From contig NC_011229.1 of the NCBI RefSeq assembly GCF_000019685.1, positions 372,001 through 436,000 on the forward strand: 64,000 nt of DNA, read 5' to 3'. Both the position numbers and the translations under genes were made by a program. Positions within the stretch are counted from its first letter, which is position 1. Every line of letters begins with the position of its first letter. This document shows positions 1-8,557 of the stretch, one piece after another. The stretch comes from Borrelia duttonii Ly. GTDB lineage: Bacteria > Spirochaetota > Spirochaetia > Borreliales > Borreliaceae. The notes beneath the pieces are model-generated. The model was not told the DNA's origin, searched no databases, and was given only the letters and a program-made list of their open reading frames with translations.

Positions 1-1
1 C

Positions 2-784
2 CAAGAAGGAATTGATAACATAGAAGAAATTGCCAAAGCTTCCTACGGAATTATGGTTGCAAGGGGAGATATGGGAGTTGAAATACCTGCTGAAGATGTT
101 CCTTTAGCACAAATTAAAATAACTAAAACCTGCATTAAGTACGGCATACCTGTAATTACAGCAACGCAAATGTTGCACACAATGATTGAAAATCCAAGAC
201 CTACAAGAGCAGAAGTATCTGATGTTGCCAATGCAATTCTAAATGGTACAGACGCAATAATGCTATCTGGAGAGACAGCTTATGGAAAATATCCAATTGA
301 AGCTGTTAAAATGATGACCAAAATTGCAAGAGAAGTCGAAAAATATAGAGAGCAAACACTGTTTCAAGATGAAATTTTCTGTAGCAAAAAAATAATAAGA
401 AATTACATTATAAAATGTGCAATCGATGCAACTAAAATAATGCCTATTAAAGCTATTATCGTTGATTCACTTAAAGGAAGAACTGCCAGAATAATGGCAA
501 CATATAGAGCAAGTGTGCCACTATTTATTACGACAAATAATGAAAGAATAGCAAGAGAATTATCACTCTCTTATGGTGTTTATTCTAATCTTGTTGAAAA
601 CAATTTTAAAAGAACAAATGAATTTGTAGCAACTTCTCTTAAAATGCTTAAAACACAAGAAATAGTTAAAAATTCAGATATTATAGTAATTATTTCTGGA
701 AATCCTAACAGAGATACCAATAAGGGTACAGAATTTATGGAAATAAACACAGTAGAAGAAGCAATTAAGGGACATAATTTATAA
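2..784 (+). CDS. pyk: Pyruvate kinase, C-terminal part (5' end outside window)
   Basis: Cytosolic enzyme of the last glycolytic step, converting phosphoenolpyruvate and ADP to pyruvate and ATP. The visible frame is open from the window edge and gives about 260 residues, so more than a third of a normal enzyme of roughly 475 residues lies outside. The active-site segment MVARGDMGVEIP is present, followed by the ITATQML and PRPTRAEVSDVANA blocks and LSGETAYGKYP, which are diagnostic. The remaining residues form the C-terminal domain. Glycolysis is the main energy route in Borrelia, so this is a central gene. Its stop codon overlaps the likely beginning of the next frame by a few bases. Assignment is certain; only the truncation limits it. 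Confidence 0.97.
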   Translation, partial: QEGIDNIEEIAKASYGIMVARGDMGVEIPAEDVPLAQIKITKTCIKYGIPVITATQMLHTMIENPRPTRAEVSDVANAILNGTDAIMLSGETAYGKYPIEAVKMMTKIAREVEKYREQTLFQDEIFCSKKIIRNYIIKCAIDATKIMPIKAIIVDSLKGRTARIMATYRASVPLFITTNNERIARELSLSYGVYSNLVENNFKRTNEFVATSLKMLKTQEIVKNSDIIVIISGNPNRDTNKGTEFMEINTVEEAIKGHNL

Positions 785-1539
785 ATAAAATAAGAAATAG
801 TTTAGTTGATAACATTTTTTATCAAACTAATATAACACCAAAATTATTCAGCTTATATAAAAGAAAAACTCATAAAGCACTTTTAACTAGTTATGGGACT
901 TATGAGTTTTTCTTAGATAAAATTGATATATTTAAAAAAATAATAACTTACAATACAAAAAACATATTTATATTTTCATATACAAAAGAAAATTCAAAGA
1001 TTAATATATCAACTCATAAAGCTTGGAAATTTTTTGATAAAACAATTGATGTTAATTTAGACATAATAAATTTAATAAAAAAATTTACATTTACAAATGT
1101 AGAAGACAAAATAATAGAAAATGATCACAAAATTGAAATTGTCTTAAATTTTATTAAAGATATAACACAAAATATCAAAATTATTCCCATTATTTTAGGT
1201 AACCCCAAAAACCAAACTATTAAAGAATATTGCACATTTTTAAAACCATTTACAACGCAAGAAGAAAATTCTTTTATATTTTTATCTCATTTTATTTCAC
1301 ACTCTACAAATCTAAATAAAGCTACCCAATTAGCAACAACCTTAAAACAACTCTTAAACACGTCTTCCTTAAATTCATCAATTTTACTAGAACATCACAA
1401 ATCACACAAAATATTCCCTGAAAATATAACTGCCCTTATTATAATTCATCAAATTTTTACCAACTTTGAATTTTTAAATCATCAAATCATTAACAATAAC
1501 AATGAATATTCAATAACAGAAAATATACTAATAAACTAA
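781..1539 (+). CDS. MEMO-family-like protein, degenerate, no canonical start codon
   Basis: An open frame of about 252 codons follows pyk without a stop, yet it contains no ATG, GTG, TTG or CTG in frame. An AAGGGA at 767-772 lies 8 bases before an ATA at 781, so ATA initiation is possible; a second ATA is at 790. The protein fits the MEMO (AmmeMemoRadiSam B) fold by eye: KNIFIFSYTKE resembles the beta strand before the family's GPSHH, ENDHKIEIVLNF resembles its EHS-E-LPF segment, KIIPIILGN resembles IIPVLVG, and FIFLSHFISHS resembles the family's VVSSDFCHW. The PHAGY histidine is replaced (SYGTY) and the late cysteine is missing, so catalysis looks lost. It may be a gene with a rare start, a gene reached by translational coupling from pyk, or a recent pseudogene. 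Confidence 0.6.
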   Translation: MNKIRNSLVDNIFYQTNITPKLFSLYKRKTHKALLTSYGTYEFFLDKIDIFKKIITYNTKNIFIFSYTKENSKINISTHKAWKFFDKTIDVNLDIINLIKKFTFTNVEDKIIENDHKIEIVLNFIKDITQNIKIIPIILGNPKNQTIKEYCTFLKPFTTQEENSFIFLSHFISHSTNLNKATQLATTLKQLLNTSSLNSSILLEHHKSHKIFPENITALIIIHQIFTNFEFLNHQIINNNNEYSITENILIN

Positions 1540-1557
1540 ATTAATAAAAAATAGTCT

Positions 1558-1836
1558 TTAAATGAAATCATCAATTTTTTTATTATTTTTCTTTAAAAAA
1601 ACATTCAAACCTACTTTTGAAATACTTCTTAGAGTACTTGCAGAAATCTTAATACTAACATTTTTCCCAAGTTCTGGAATAAAAAATTTCTTATTTATTA
1701 AATTAACCTTAAAAGTTCTCTTAGTCTTAACACCAATATGTTGTCCTGCTCCACCTTTCTTTTTGGCAAGTCCCTTTCGTGGAACATTATTCCCAAACAT
1801 TGTCCTTTTTCCTGTAATTTCACATTCTCTCCCCAT
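1558..1836 (-). CDS. rpmB: 50S ribosomal protein L28
   Basis: Small basic ribosomal protein of the large subunit, 92 residues. It opens with MGRECEITGKRTMFGN and continues with GVKTKRTFKVNL, the usual L28 signature. Only one cysteine is present near the N-terminus, so this is a form without the zinc-binding CxxC pairs. It lies directly downstream of the unknown gene ending at 1846 and is convergent with the MEMO-like frame, with 18 bases between them. An AGGAG-type ribosome binding site precedes the ATG. Assignment is secure. Confidence 0.95.
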   Translation of the reverse strand: MGRECEITGKRTMFGNNVPRKGLAKKKGGAGQHIGVKTKRTFKVNLINKKFFIPELGKNVSIKISASTLRSISKVGLNVFLKKNNKKIDDFI

Positions 1837-1845
1837 CTAAATCTC

Positions 1846-3402
1846 CTAAATTCCATTTTTCTTAGTTAGATACAAATCCATTAACTTTAAAAATAAAGTT
1901 AATCCTTCAATGATATTTTTAATTATACTACCAAAGTTTACATTATTGCCATAACTTTTTACAAGTTCAAGATCAAGTTCTTTCCAATTATAAATAAGTT
2001 CCTTTTCTGAAGAAGGTTTAAAATAATCTTCTAAACAACCACTTAAAAGCTGTTTTAAAGAATAAATTTTTGAATAATAGTCATTTAATAAAATTAAAGC
2101 TTTTTTATTCACATCTACTATTATATTTAACAATAATTTTTCTGATGATTTGTCTCCTCCAACATAAACCCTATGCAAAAGTGCATTTATTCTATTGCCA
2201 TAATTACCCTGTTCCCCAAGACTATTATCAAAATCAATAAGATTAGAATAAATATTAACTAAGTCATGAATGTCATTAGAAACATCTCTAGAAATTTCCA
2301 TATCTTTCCATTGTCCTTTAATAATCAGGATATTAACAATATCATTTAAATCTTTTTTTACTAAATTAACAGCATGAGTTTTCAAATAACCTAAAATGTC
2401 AGCGTAAACATATCCGGTAGTATTTGTAATTTTAGATGTAATTTTCATGTTCATATGCTCATTATAATTATCTAAAGTTAAAAGAGTAACTCCAGGAAAT
2501 AATTTTTCTGCCAAAATTTTAGATTTGCTATTTTTTTGCAAAATTTCAGCTTTTAACATTTCATTTGAAACATGTTTAGAGAGATAATTAAAAAACGCTT
2601 TTGCTTTTGTCTTTTTAAGGCCAGAAATAGGCAAATAATTGGGATCACCACTAACATATCTTACAAGATACAAAATTTCTTTATTTTTATTTATCTCAAT
2701 TATAGATGTTACCATCTTAAGCCAAACATTTGGCTTCATAGGAAAATTATCTTCATCTCCATATATTTTTAAGAGAATATCATAAAGATTTCTCCAAATA
2801 GAAATATCCTTAATAGAATAAATACATTCCAAATAATCCTTAATATCATCAAGGATTACTCCACAACTGACAGCACTAAATCTAGGTTTATATATAAAAT
2901 CATCTTCTGGAAATAAACTATCAAAATGCTTAATAAGAATATAATACTGATATGAAGCTAAATCAAAAAAGATATCTAAAGCTCCACAGGTTTCATCGAT
3001 CAATCTGACCTGTTCCTGAGTTATACTTTTCAATAAATAATTTAAATTGGTATCCAAATTTTTCAGCATATCAGATGTAAAATTTACTATCTCATTAGCA
3101 GAGAAAGAATAAATATGTTCCAAAGCTTGCTTTTGAGTACTATTTAAATACTTCTCAACTACAAAATGAATTATCTCATTTGAATTTCGATATCTTTGCA
3201 CAAATAACTTTAAAGGAAAAAAAACCTTATAAAGATTATAAATAAACTTAGCAAACTGAGGTAAAGCTTGTATTTTGGAAACGCTAAAAAAATTACTTGA
3301 CTTACTTAAACTTTTTTTTACTTCTTTAAGCCTTCTCTGCTTCACTTGCTCAGGAGTACGTTCTCTATTAAAAATAGCAACTAAAAAATCAACTAAACTC
3401 AC
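1846..3402 (-). CDS. Spirochaete conserved protein of unknown function, 518 aa
   Basis: I do not recognise a characterised family. The product is a soluble, mostly helical protein of about 518 residues without signal peptide or membrane segments. It occupies the place of BB0351 in B. burgdorferi and appears to be restricted to spirochaetes. I chose the GTG at 3400-3402 because an AAGGAG at 3413-3418 (read on the minus strand) lies 10 bases upstream; a longer TTG-initiated form to 3444 has no such site. It is followed 9 bases later by rpmB, so the two are probably cotranscribed. It is divergent from the lipoprotein gene at 3528, and the roughly 125 bases between must hold both promoters. Confidence 0.75.
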   Translation of the reverse strand: MSLVDFLVAIFNRERTPEQVKQRRLKEVKKSLSKSSNFFSVSKIQALPQFAKFIYNLYKVFFPLKLFVQRYRNSNEIIHFVVEKYLNSTQKQALEHIYSFSANEIVNFTSDMLKNLDTNLNYLLKSITQEQVRLIDETCGALDIFFDLASYQYYILIKHFDSLFPEDDFIYKPRFSAVSCGVILDDIKDYLECIYSIKDISIWRNLYDILLKIYGDEDNFPMKPNVWLKMVTSIIEINKNKEILYLVRYVSGDPNYLPISGLKKTKAKAFFNYLSKHVSNEMLKAEILQKNSKSKILAEKLFPGVTLLTLDNYNEHMNMKITSKITNTTGYVYADILGYLKTHAVNLVKKDLNDIVNILIIKGQWKDMEISRDVSNDIHDLVNIYSNLIDFDNSLGEQGNYGNRINALLHRVYVGGDKSSEKLLLNIIVDVNKKALILLNDYYSKIYSLKQLLSGCLEDYFKPSSEKELIYNWKELDLELVKSYGNNVNFGSIIKNIIEGLTLFLKLMDLYLTKKNGI

Positions 3403-3527
3403 ATTAATAGCTCTCCTTTTGAATACAAAATTTAAAGTTATCAAAGATACCCAAAATTATAAAATAACTATAAAAATTATACATAATTTATTGTAAAATA
3501 AAAGTCAATGTAATAAACATATTTTTT

Positions 3528-4643
3528 ATGTATATAAAGAAATTAATTTTAATGACAATTTTAGCTTTAATTTTCAGTTGCTCAAAAGAAACTGCTATTA
3601 CTATCTTAACTGACAATAAAATTATTCCTATTTATATAAATCAATTTAATGTTCAAAATAAAACAAATTTTATTATCAAGTACAAAAAAAATATTAACGT
3701 ACAAACCATTAATAAAGAGAATGCTCAAATAATCATTGCAAAAAACTTAGACAACATAAATATAACTAAAAACTTTAAAAATATACAAAAATATTATTAT
3801 TCTGACTATCCAATATTAAATAACATATCAAAAAAATTTGCATACAAAATCGTACCATTAAGTTTCGATATTCCAATCTTAATATATAAAAATGAATATG
3901 ATATACAAAAATATATTGATATACAATCAATCAAAGAAATATATACAAATTTCAAAAAAGACAAAAAAATTTTCATATCTCCTTATATTTCTGAAAATAT
4001 ATTTTATACAATATCTGAAATCAACGATATAAATATTTACTTTGGAAACAACAAGCCAGAATATGATGAGAAGAAAATATTAAATATAATTAATTATTTC
4101 AAATCTTTTATAGATGTGAACGAACTTACATTGCATAAAAATTTTACGGAAAAATACAAATATTTAAATTTAGAGACGATACTACTACAACAAAAAACTA
4201 TTTTAATTGCAGGTTTAACCAACTTAGCATATTACAATAAACTAAATCAGAATATTAAAGACAAAATTAATTTTTCATATTTAACAAATAAAGAAAAAAA
4301 ATCATCGATATGTAATATAAACTTTATGGGTGTTAAAGAAACATCACAACCTATAGCAAAATTTATTCGATGGATATTAAATCAAAAAATACAACAATCA
4401 TTAATCACACTTAAAGATAAAGCAAAATTTAATGAACATTTTGGATTGATTAATGGATTTACACCATATAAAGGATTGAACTTAAAATTAAAACATGTAA
4501 TTAAAGAAATCCCACAATTTATTATAAATGAAAATTATATGAATAAAGATTCATATATACTTAATAAAGAACAAATAGAAAAAGAAAACAACATAATTAA
4601 TGAATTAATGTTATCTAACATCAAAAATGCAAATTCTTCATAA
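3528..4643 (+). CDS. Lipoprotein resembling an extracellular solute-binding protein
   Basis: The N-terminus has a short basic start, a hydrophobic core and a lipobox ending IFSC, with the lipidated cysteine at residue 18, so the mature protein is membrane-anchored. The rest (371 residues in all) has the alternating strand-helix pattern of type 1 ABC solute-binding proteins: ITILTDNKIIPIYINQF early, a middle hinge around PLSFDIPILIYKN, and a late GFTPYKGL segment. That reading is inference from pattern. No permease or ATPase gene lies nearby, so any transporter partner is elsewhere. The codon use is strongly A-rich, as for other plus-strand genes here. The end overlaps the convergent gene at 4638 by six bases. 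There is no clear ribosome binding site before the ATG. Confidence 0.6.
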   Translation: MYIKKLILMTILALIFSCSKETAITILTDNKIIPIYINQFNVQNKTNFIIKYKKNINVQTINKENAQIIIAKNLDNINITKNFKNIQKYYYSDYPILNNISKKFAYKIVPLSFDIPILIYKNEYDIQKYIDIQSIKEIYTNFKKDKKIFISPYISENIFYTISEINDINIYFGNNKPEYDEKKILNIINYFKSFIDVNELTLHKNFTEKYKYLNLETILLQQKTILIAGLTNLAYYNKLNQNIKDKINFSYLTNKEKKSSICNINFMGVKETSQPIAKFIRWILNQKIQQSLITLKDKAKFNEHFGLINGFTPYKGLNLKLKHVIKEIPQFIINENYMNKDSYILNKEQIEKENNIINELMLSNIKNANSS

Positions 4644-6443
4644 AGATGGTATATCTTTTTTATAATTGACAAGCATTACATACAATACAATAAGGAATAA
4701 AAAGGAAAAAATTAAAATAAAAGATATGTATATATTACCAGACAAATGCATAAAGAGTGCTATTAAAGTTAACAACAAATAATTTATCAAAAGAGATACA
4801 ATACCTGAAAAAATAGCTACTACTATAGATACAAGAAATACCATAAATTTTAAATCAAACTCAAAATCCACTTTAGAAGCTACAGCAATAAATAGAACAC
4901 CCAAAAAAACTAATAAAATAGGACTTATCATTAAGAAAAGACTTGAAGAAAAAATACCTATCAATCTTAAATTGAACGTTTTAATTTGGTTAAAAGCGCT
5001 GATTAAAACTTGAATAGGTAAAAAAATACTACCTTTAACAGAATTTGCAAATAAATGTAAATTATCAACATTATTATTAAGATCAATGATTTTTATATCA
5101 CTTAAGTCAAAATCTTTAAGCAATACAAAAACTCTAGTAGCAGTAATATCACTATTTTCACTTTTTTTATCTAAAACATTTTGATAAACCGTATTGCCCT
5201 TAAGAGTAGCAAATGGGACTTTTATATGTAATATAACTTTACCTAAACTATCAAACCTAATAAGTTCAAAATTTTTAATCATTTTAGTATAAGAAAAAAC
5301 AGTATTTACAACCTTTTGCATATAAATATAATCATATGTACCATCACCAGAATTGCCCTGAACTAAAAATACATCATTGATGCCATAATGTTCATAATAT
5401 TTTTCAATCTCATCAAAAAAGAAATAATGAATTTTAAGTTTATCTAAAGACTTATTCTTATAACTTAAAATCTCATTATCATTTGGAAACAAATTATGAA
5501 GCTTTAAAAAACCATAATATGCTGGTTTAAATTTCTCTGTATTTAGATATAAAAAATTCCTCTGTTTCTCTTCAAAAATCGAAGCTTCTCTTTCAAGTTC
5601 AACATTTTTATACTCATTAATAGCTTTAAAAGTTAAATCTAAAAGCGCAGAAAATTCATCATCTTTGGTTGCAAAAAATCCTATATAAGCAAAATAATTA
5701 GCCGTAGCATAATCACCCTTATCAATAAATCCATTAATAATATCCTGAAAATCTCTTTTGCTCAAACTTTTTATTAAATACATTTTAAGAGTCTTTCGAA
5801 CTTTTTCTAAATCAACACCATAAAGAGGCATTCTATCATATTCAGATCTGGCCAAATAATAATTAATAGAAAGTTCATCATTATCAGAAATAAGCCTCAT
5901 TTTTTCATACATCCTAAGCAATTCCTCAAGATATTTCTTTTTCTGCTTAAAAACCTCTACCAATTCATTGACATCAAGTGTCTTATTTGAAGATAAATTT
6001 ATATCGATATTTTTAAGCTCATTCATTATTGTAGTTGTCTGCTCTGCAAGAAGATTATATCTCTCATAATTATATTTATATTCATTTCTCTGAGAAAGAA
6101 TATAAGACATAATAGAATTAAAAATTAATACAAAAACAATACCTATTACAAAAAATAAAAACATAAAAGGATAAAATTTTTTAAACAAATATCCTTTATA
6201 TCCCTTAAAATAAAGCCGTGTTTCTGGTTTCGCTAAAAAAATAAAATAAATCAAAACAAAAAAAATAAAAAAACCATTAAAATTATGATATACACTCAAA
6301 ACAGTATCAAAAAATGTAGCTACTAATATATGTTTTTCTAAATAGGCAACTCCAAAAAAATATGTATAACAAAAAACCAAAGCAACAAATAAAAATAGAA
6401 AAACAATAAAATTACTTAAAAATGTAAACAATTCTTTTTTCAT
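4638..6443 (-). CDS. Large multi-spanning membrane protein with central soluble region, unknown function
   Basis: About 601 residues. Three hydrophobic segments lie in the first 115 residues. A soluble, charged, mainly helical region follows to about residue 450, containing an NYFAYIGFFATKDDEFS-type helical-repeat stretch. At least four further membrane spans make up the C-terminal 130 residues. I do not recognise the family. It begins just after the stop of the membrane protein at 6458, and both lie downstream of the CarD-like gene, so the three are probably one operon and the two membrane proteins may form a complex (inference). The ATG at 6441-6443 is preferred; a TTG three codons earlier is possible, and neither has a strong ribosome binding site. 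Confidence 0.65.
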   Translation of the reverse strand: MKKELFTFLSNFIVFLFLFVALVFCYTYFFGVAYLEKHILVATFFDTVLSVYHNFNGFFIFFVLIYFIFLAKPETRLYFKGYKGYLFKKFYPFMFLFFVIGIVFVLIFNSIMSYILSQRNEYKYNYERYNLLAEQTTTIMNELKNIDINLSSNKTLDVNELVEVFKQKKKYLEELLRMYEKMRLISDNDELSINYYLARSEYDRMPLYGVDLEKVRKTLKMYLIKSLSKRDFQDIINGFIDKGDYATANYFAYIGFFATKDDEFSALLDLTFKAINEYKNVELEREASIFEEKQRNFLYLNTEKFKPAYYGFLKLHNLFPNDNEILSYKNKSLDKLKIHYFFFDEIEKYYEHYGINDVFLVQGNSGDGTYDYIYMQKVVNTVFSYTKMIKNFELIRFDSLGKVILHIKVPFATLKGNTVYQNVLDKKSENSDITATRVFVLLKDFDLSDIKIIDLNNNVDNLHLFANSVKGSIFLPIQVLISAFNQIKTFNLRLIGIFSSSLFLMISPILLVFLGVLFIAVASKVDFEFDLKFMVFLVSIVVAIFSGIVSLLINYLLLTLIALFMHLSGNIYISFILIFSFLFLIVLYVMLVNYKKDIPSL

Positions 6444-6457
6444 ATCTAACAAATTAA

Positions 6458-7402
6458 TTAATGTAACGTATTATTATCAAATCCTTCATTCACTTTAATA
6501 TATTTAAAAAGAAAACCAATCAAATAAGTAGAACAAAATGTAAGTACACAAAAAATGAAAGTAAGATAATTAGATATTACATTTTCACCCATAATTAAAT
6601 CTAAACTCTCCGGAAATTCAATTGCATAAATATTATAAACTTTAAAAAACAGTATGACAAAAATAGGATAAAGGAATAAAGACAAACTATTGAGAAATAT
6701 AAAATTAAAAATATAAGAAAACGAAAATAAAAGCAAAACAAATCCAAATATATTCAATATCAAACCAAAAGATTCTAAAGAAAGTAAAAAATTATTAAAA
6801 ATGTCTAAATCATTAAAAATATAACCAACTAAATTACTATAAAGCTTTTGAGTAAAAAATGCATTTTCATTAAAATTCGCCACATCAGATTCAGAAAATC
6901 CTGAATTATATGAAAAAGATTTAAAATCCTCATCATCAAACTCATTATCTGTAATTTTTAAAACACCTTTAAACCCAAATGATTTAATATCATTACTATA
7001 AAAAACTATTTGATCATCAAAAAAATGCACAGTATCATCTTTAATTATCTTCTCATCCCTGTTATGTAAATCAAAAAAGATAGTATTAAAATTAACAGAA
7101 GCTAAAAATCCAAAATAAGACAAAAACAATATAAAAATAAAGACAACAATATATAAAATCCCAGAAACTCTGAATGTAGTCATACTAAAAGGATAAGCAA
7201 TTCTCATAAAAGTAACAACTAAAGATAAAGGAAAAGCATAAAGATAAGCATCATAATAAAGTTCAAAACTTAAAACAGAAAGATCTACATGTAGGAATGT
7301 GTACTTCAAGTAAGATGTACAAACAAAAACAAACGAAAAGAGAAAAAACATAAAAATAAATCTACAAGATATTAAGGATATAAACCTTACAATATTTAAC
7401 AT
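6458..7402 (-). CDS. Multi-spanning membrane protein, unknown function
   Basis: About 314 residues with three hydrophobic segments in the first 110 residues, a soluble extracytoplasmic or cytoplasmic domain of roughly 100 residues rich in Asp and Phe, then two or three more spans at the C-terminus. The layout, membrane-soluble-membrane, copies that of the downstream neighbour, which suggests the two act together. I chose the ATG at 7400-7402 because a TAGGA lies five bases upstream and this start avoids overlapping the CarD-like gene; a longer reading to 7486 would overlap it by about 50 bases. Function is unknown. Confidence 0.65.
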   Translation of the reverse strand: MLNIVRFISLISCRFIFMFFLFSFVFVCTSYLKYTFLHVDLSVLSFELYYDAYLYAFPLSLVVTFMRIAYPFSMTTFRVSGILYIVVFIFILFLSYFGFLASVNFNTIFFDLHNRDEKIIKDDTVHFFDDQIVFYSNDIKSFGFKGVLKITDNEFDDEDFKSFSYNSGFSESDVANFNENAFFTQKLYSNLVGYIFNDLDIFNNFLLSLESFGLILNIFGFVLLLFSFSYIFNFIFLNSLSLFLYPIFVILFFKVYNIYAIEFPESLDLIMGENVISNYLTFIFCVLTFCSTYLIGFLFKYIKVNEGFDNNTLH

Positions 7403-7433
7403 ATATGTTCCTACAAGTGATAAACAATCTAAT

Positions 7434-7919
7434 CTAAGACTGCCCCCCAGAGAGAACTTCTCTAATCTTTTCTTTGGCTTCTTCAAAACTAATTTGCAAA
7501 GCTAAACTAATCTCATGTTGTAAAATTAATTCAAAATCATTTAAAATTCTCTTTTCATAAAAAGGCAACTCTTTTTGCATAGATTTTACATACAAAAATT
7601 TATATAACTTAGCAGTACTTAATATATCACTCTGCTTATAAAAATCATGACTACCATCTTTGATCTTTTTTTGATCTATTTGCCCCTCAAAATCCTTAAT
7701 AATATCAAAAACTTCTTCTACCTTTTCTTTACTAACCAAAGCTCTAATTCCAAGATCTGCAGCTCTAGCTACTGGAACCATGAAAGTCATCTCATTAAAT
7801 GGGAAATATATTTCATAATAATCAATAAATTCACCATTAAATTCCTTATTCTGAATATTTTTTATTTTGCCTACTCCCTGCATTGGATACACTACAGCCT
7901 GATCTAATACAAATGACAT
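7434..7919 (-). CDS. CarD/CdnL-type RNA polymerase-binding regulator
   Basis: A 161-residue protein whose first 60 residues, with VVYPMQGVGKI and YYEIYFPFNEMTFMVPV, match the CarD_CdnL_TRCF domain that contacts the RNA polymerase beta subunit. The remainder is helical, as in CdnL proteins, which bind DNA at the -10 upstream edge and stabilise open complexes. It therefore probably acts as a general transcription factor for promoters including rRNA. A GAGG lies before the ATG at 7917-7919. It heads a likely operon with two membrane proteins. It sits where BB0355 lies in B. burgdorferi. The family call is confident; targets cannot be seen from sequence. Confidence 0.85.
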   Translation of the reverse strand: MSFVLDQAVVYPMQGVGKIKNIQNKEFNGEFIDYYEIYFPFNEMTFMVPVARAADLGIRALVSKEKVEEVFDIIKDFEGQIDQKKIKDGSHDFYKQSDILSTAKLYKFLYVKSMQKELPFYEKRILNDFELILQHEISLALQISFEEAKEKIREVLSGGQS

Positions 7920-7963
7920 TTCTTTACCTCATTAAACTTGTAAACAATTAAAACCAAAAGAAA

Positions 7964-8557
7964 TCACAAAAACACAGTTAAATTTGTTCTAATTCCAAAT
8001 TTATTGACATAAAACAAATTTTCAAGATAATTACTATTACAAAAACTTATTATCATACTAGGAGTAAGTTTATTAATATTAGCAAAAAACATTTCCTTAT
8101 TTCTCTTAACAGCCCTCAAGTCATAGTAACCAATAAAGTTAATTTCTTTATGCGACTCTTTTAATCTTAAAAAATTTTTTTTAGAAATTATTTTATCTTT
8201 ATCAATAATATAACACGTTTTATATGTATTCTCCAATACACTCATTAAAACAAGTAAAATAGAATTTGAATCATAACAACCAATATCAATCCTCTTTAAA
8301 AATTTACAAAGTGTTCTAAGTAACCTTGAATTTGAAAAAACAAGAGAAGAACTTTTAACAAGATTTCTAAAACTCTTAAAGATCAAAAATTTCAATAAAG
8401 ATTTACAGTCAATAAAAATTACCATTGAATGATACGGATGAGATATTAGATATTCAAATCTACTAATCAATTTTTCATGATTTTTAAACACATCTATTGG
8501 CGCTCCAAGAAAATAAATCCTATCTGGTTTTGAATATATATCTTTTAAATTAGCCAT
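7964..8557 (-). CDS. Degenerate WecG/TagA (GT26)-like protein
   Basis: A 197-residue soluble protein. By eye it follows the fold order of WecG/TagA/CpsF glycosyltransferases: an N-terminal IYFLGAPIDVF segment, a VIFIDCKSLLKF strand-helix, a TCYIIDK strand, an EINFIGYYDL strand (family: NIVGSQDGYF) and LTPSMIISFCNSNYLENLF (family: A-IVTVAMGSPKQEIF). The catalytic ADG region appears as FSNSRLL, and the PKQE motif is lost, so glycosyl transfer is doubtful. This is inference and needs a profile search. The gene starts inside the end of rsmE (8-base overlap) with a GAGGG upstream, so it is translationally coupled to it. Confidence 0.5.
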   Translation of the reverse strand: MANLKDIYSKPDRIYFLGAPIDVFKNHEKLISRFEYLISHPYHSMVIFIDCKSLLKFLIFKSFRNLVKSSSLVFSNSRLLRTLCKFLKRIDIGCYDSNSILLVLMSVLENTYKTCYIIDKDKIISKKNFLRLKESHKEINFIGYYDLRAVKRNKEMFFANINKLTPSMIISFCNSNYLENLFYVNKFGIRTNLTVFL

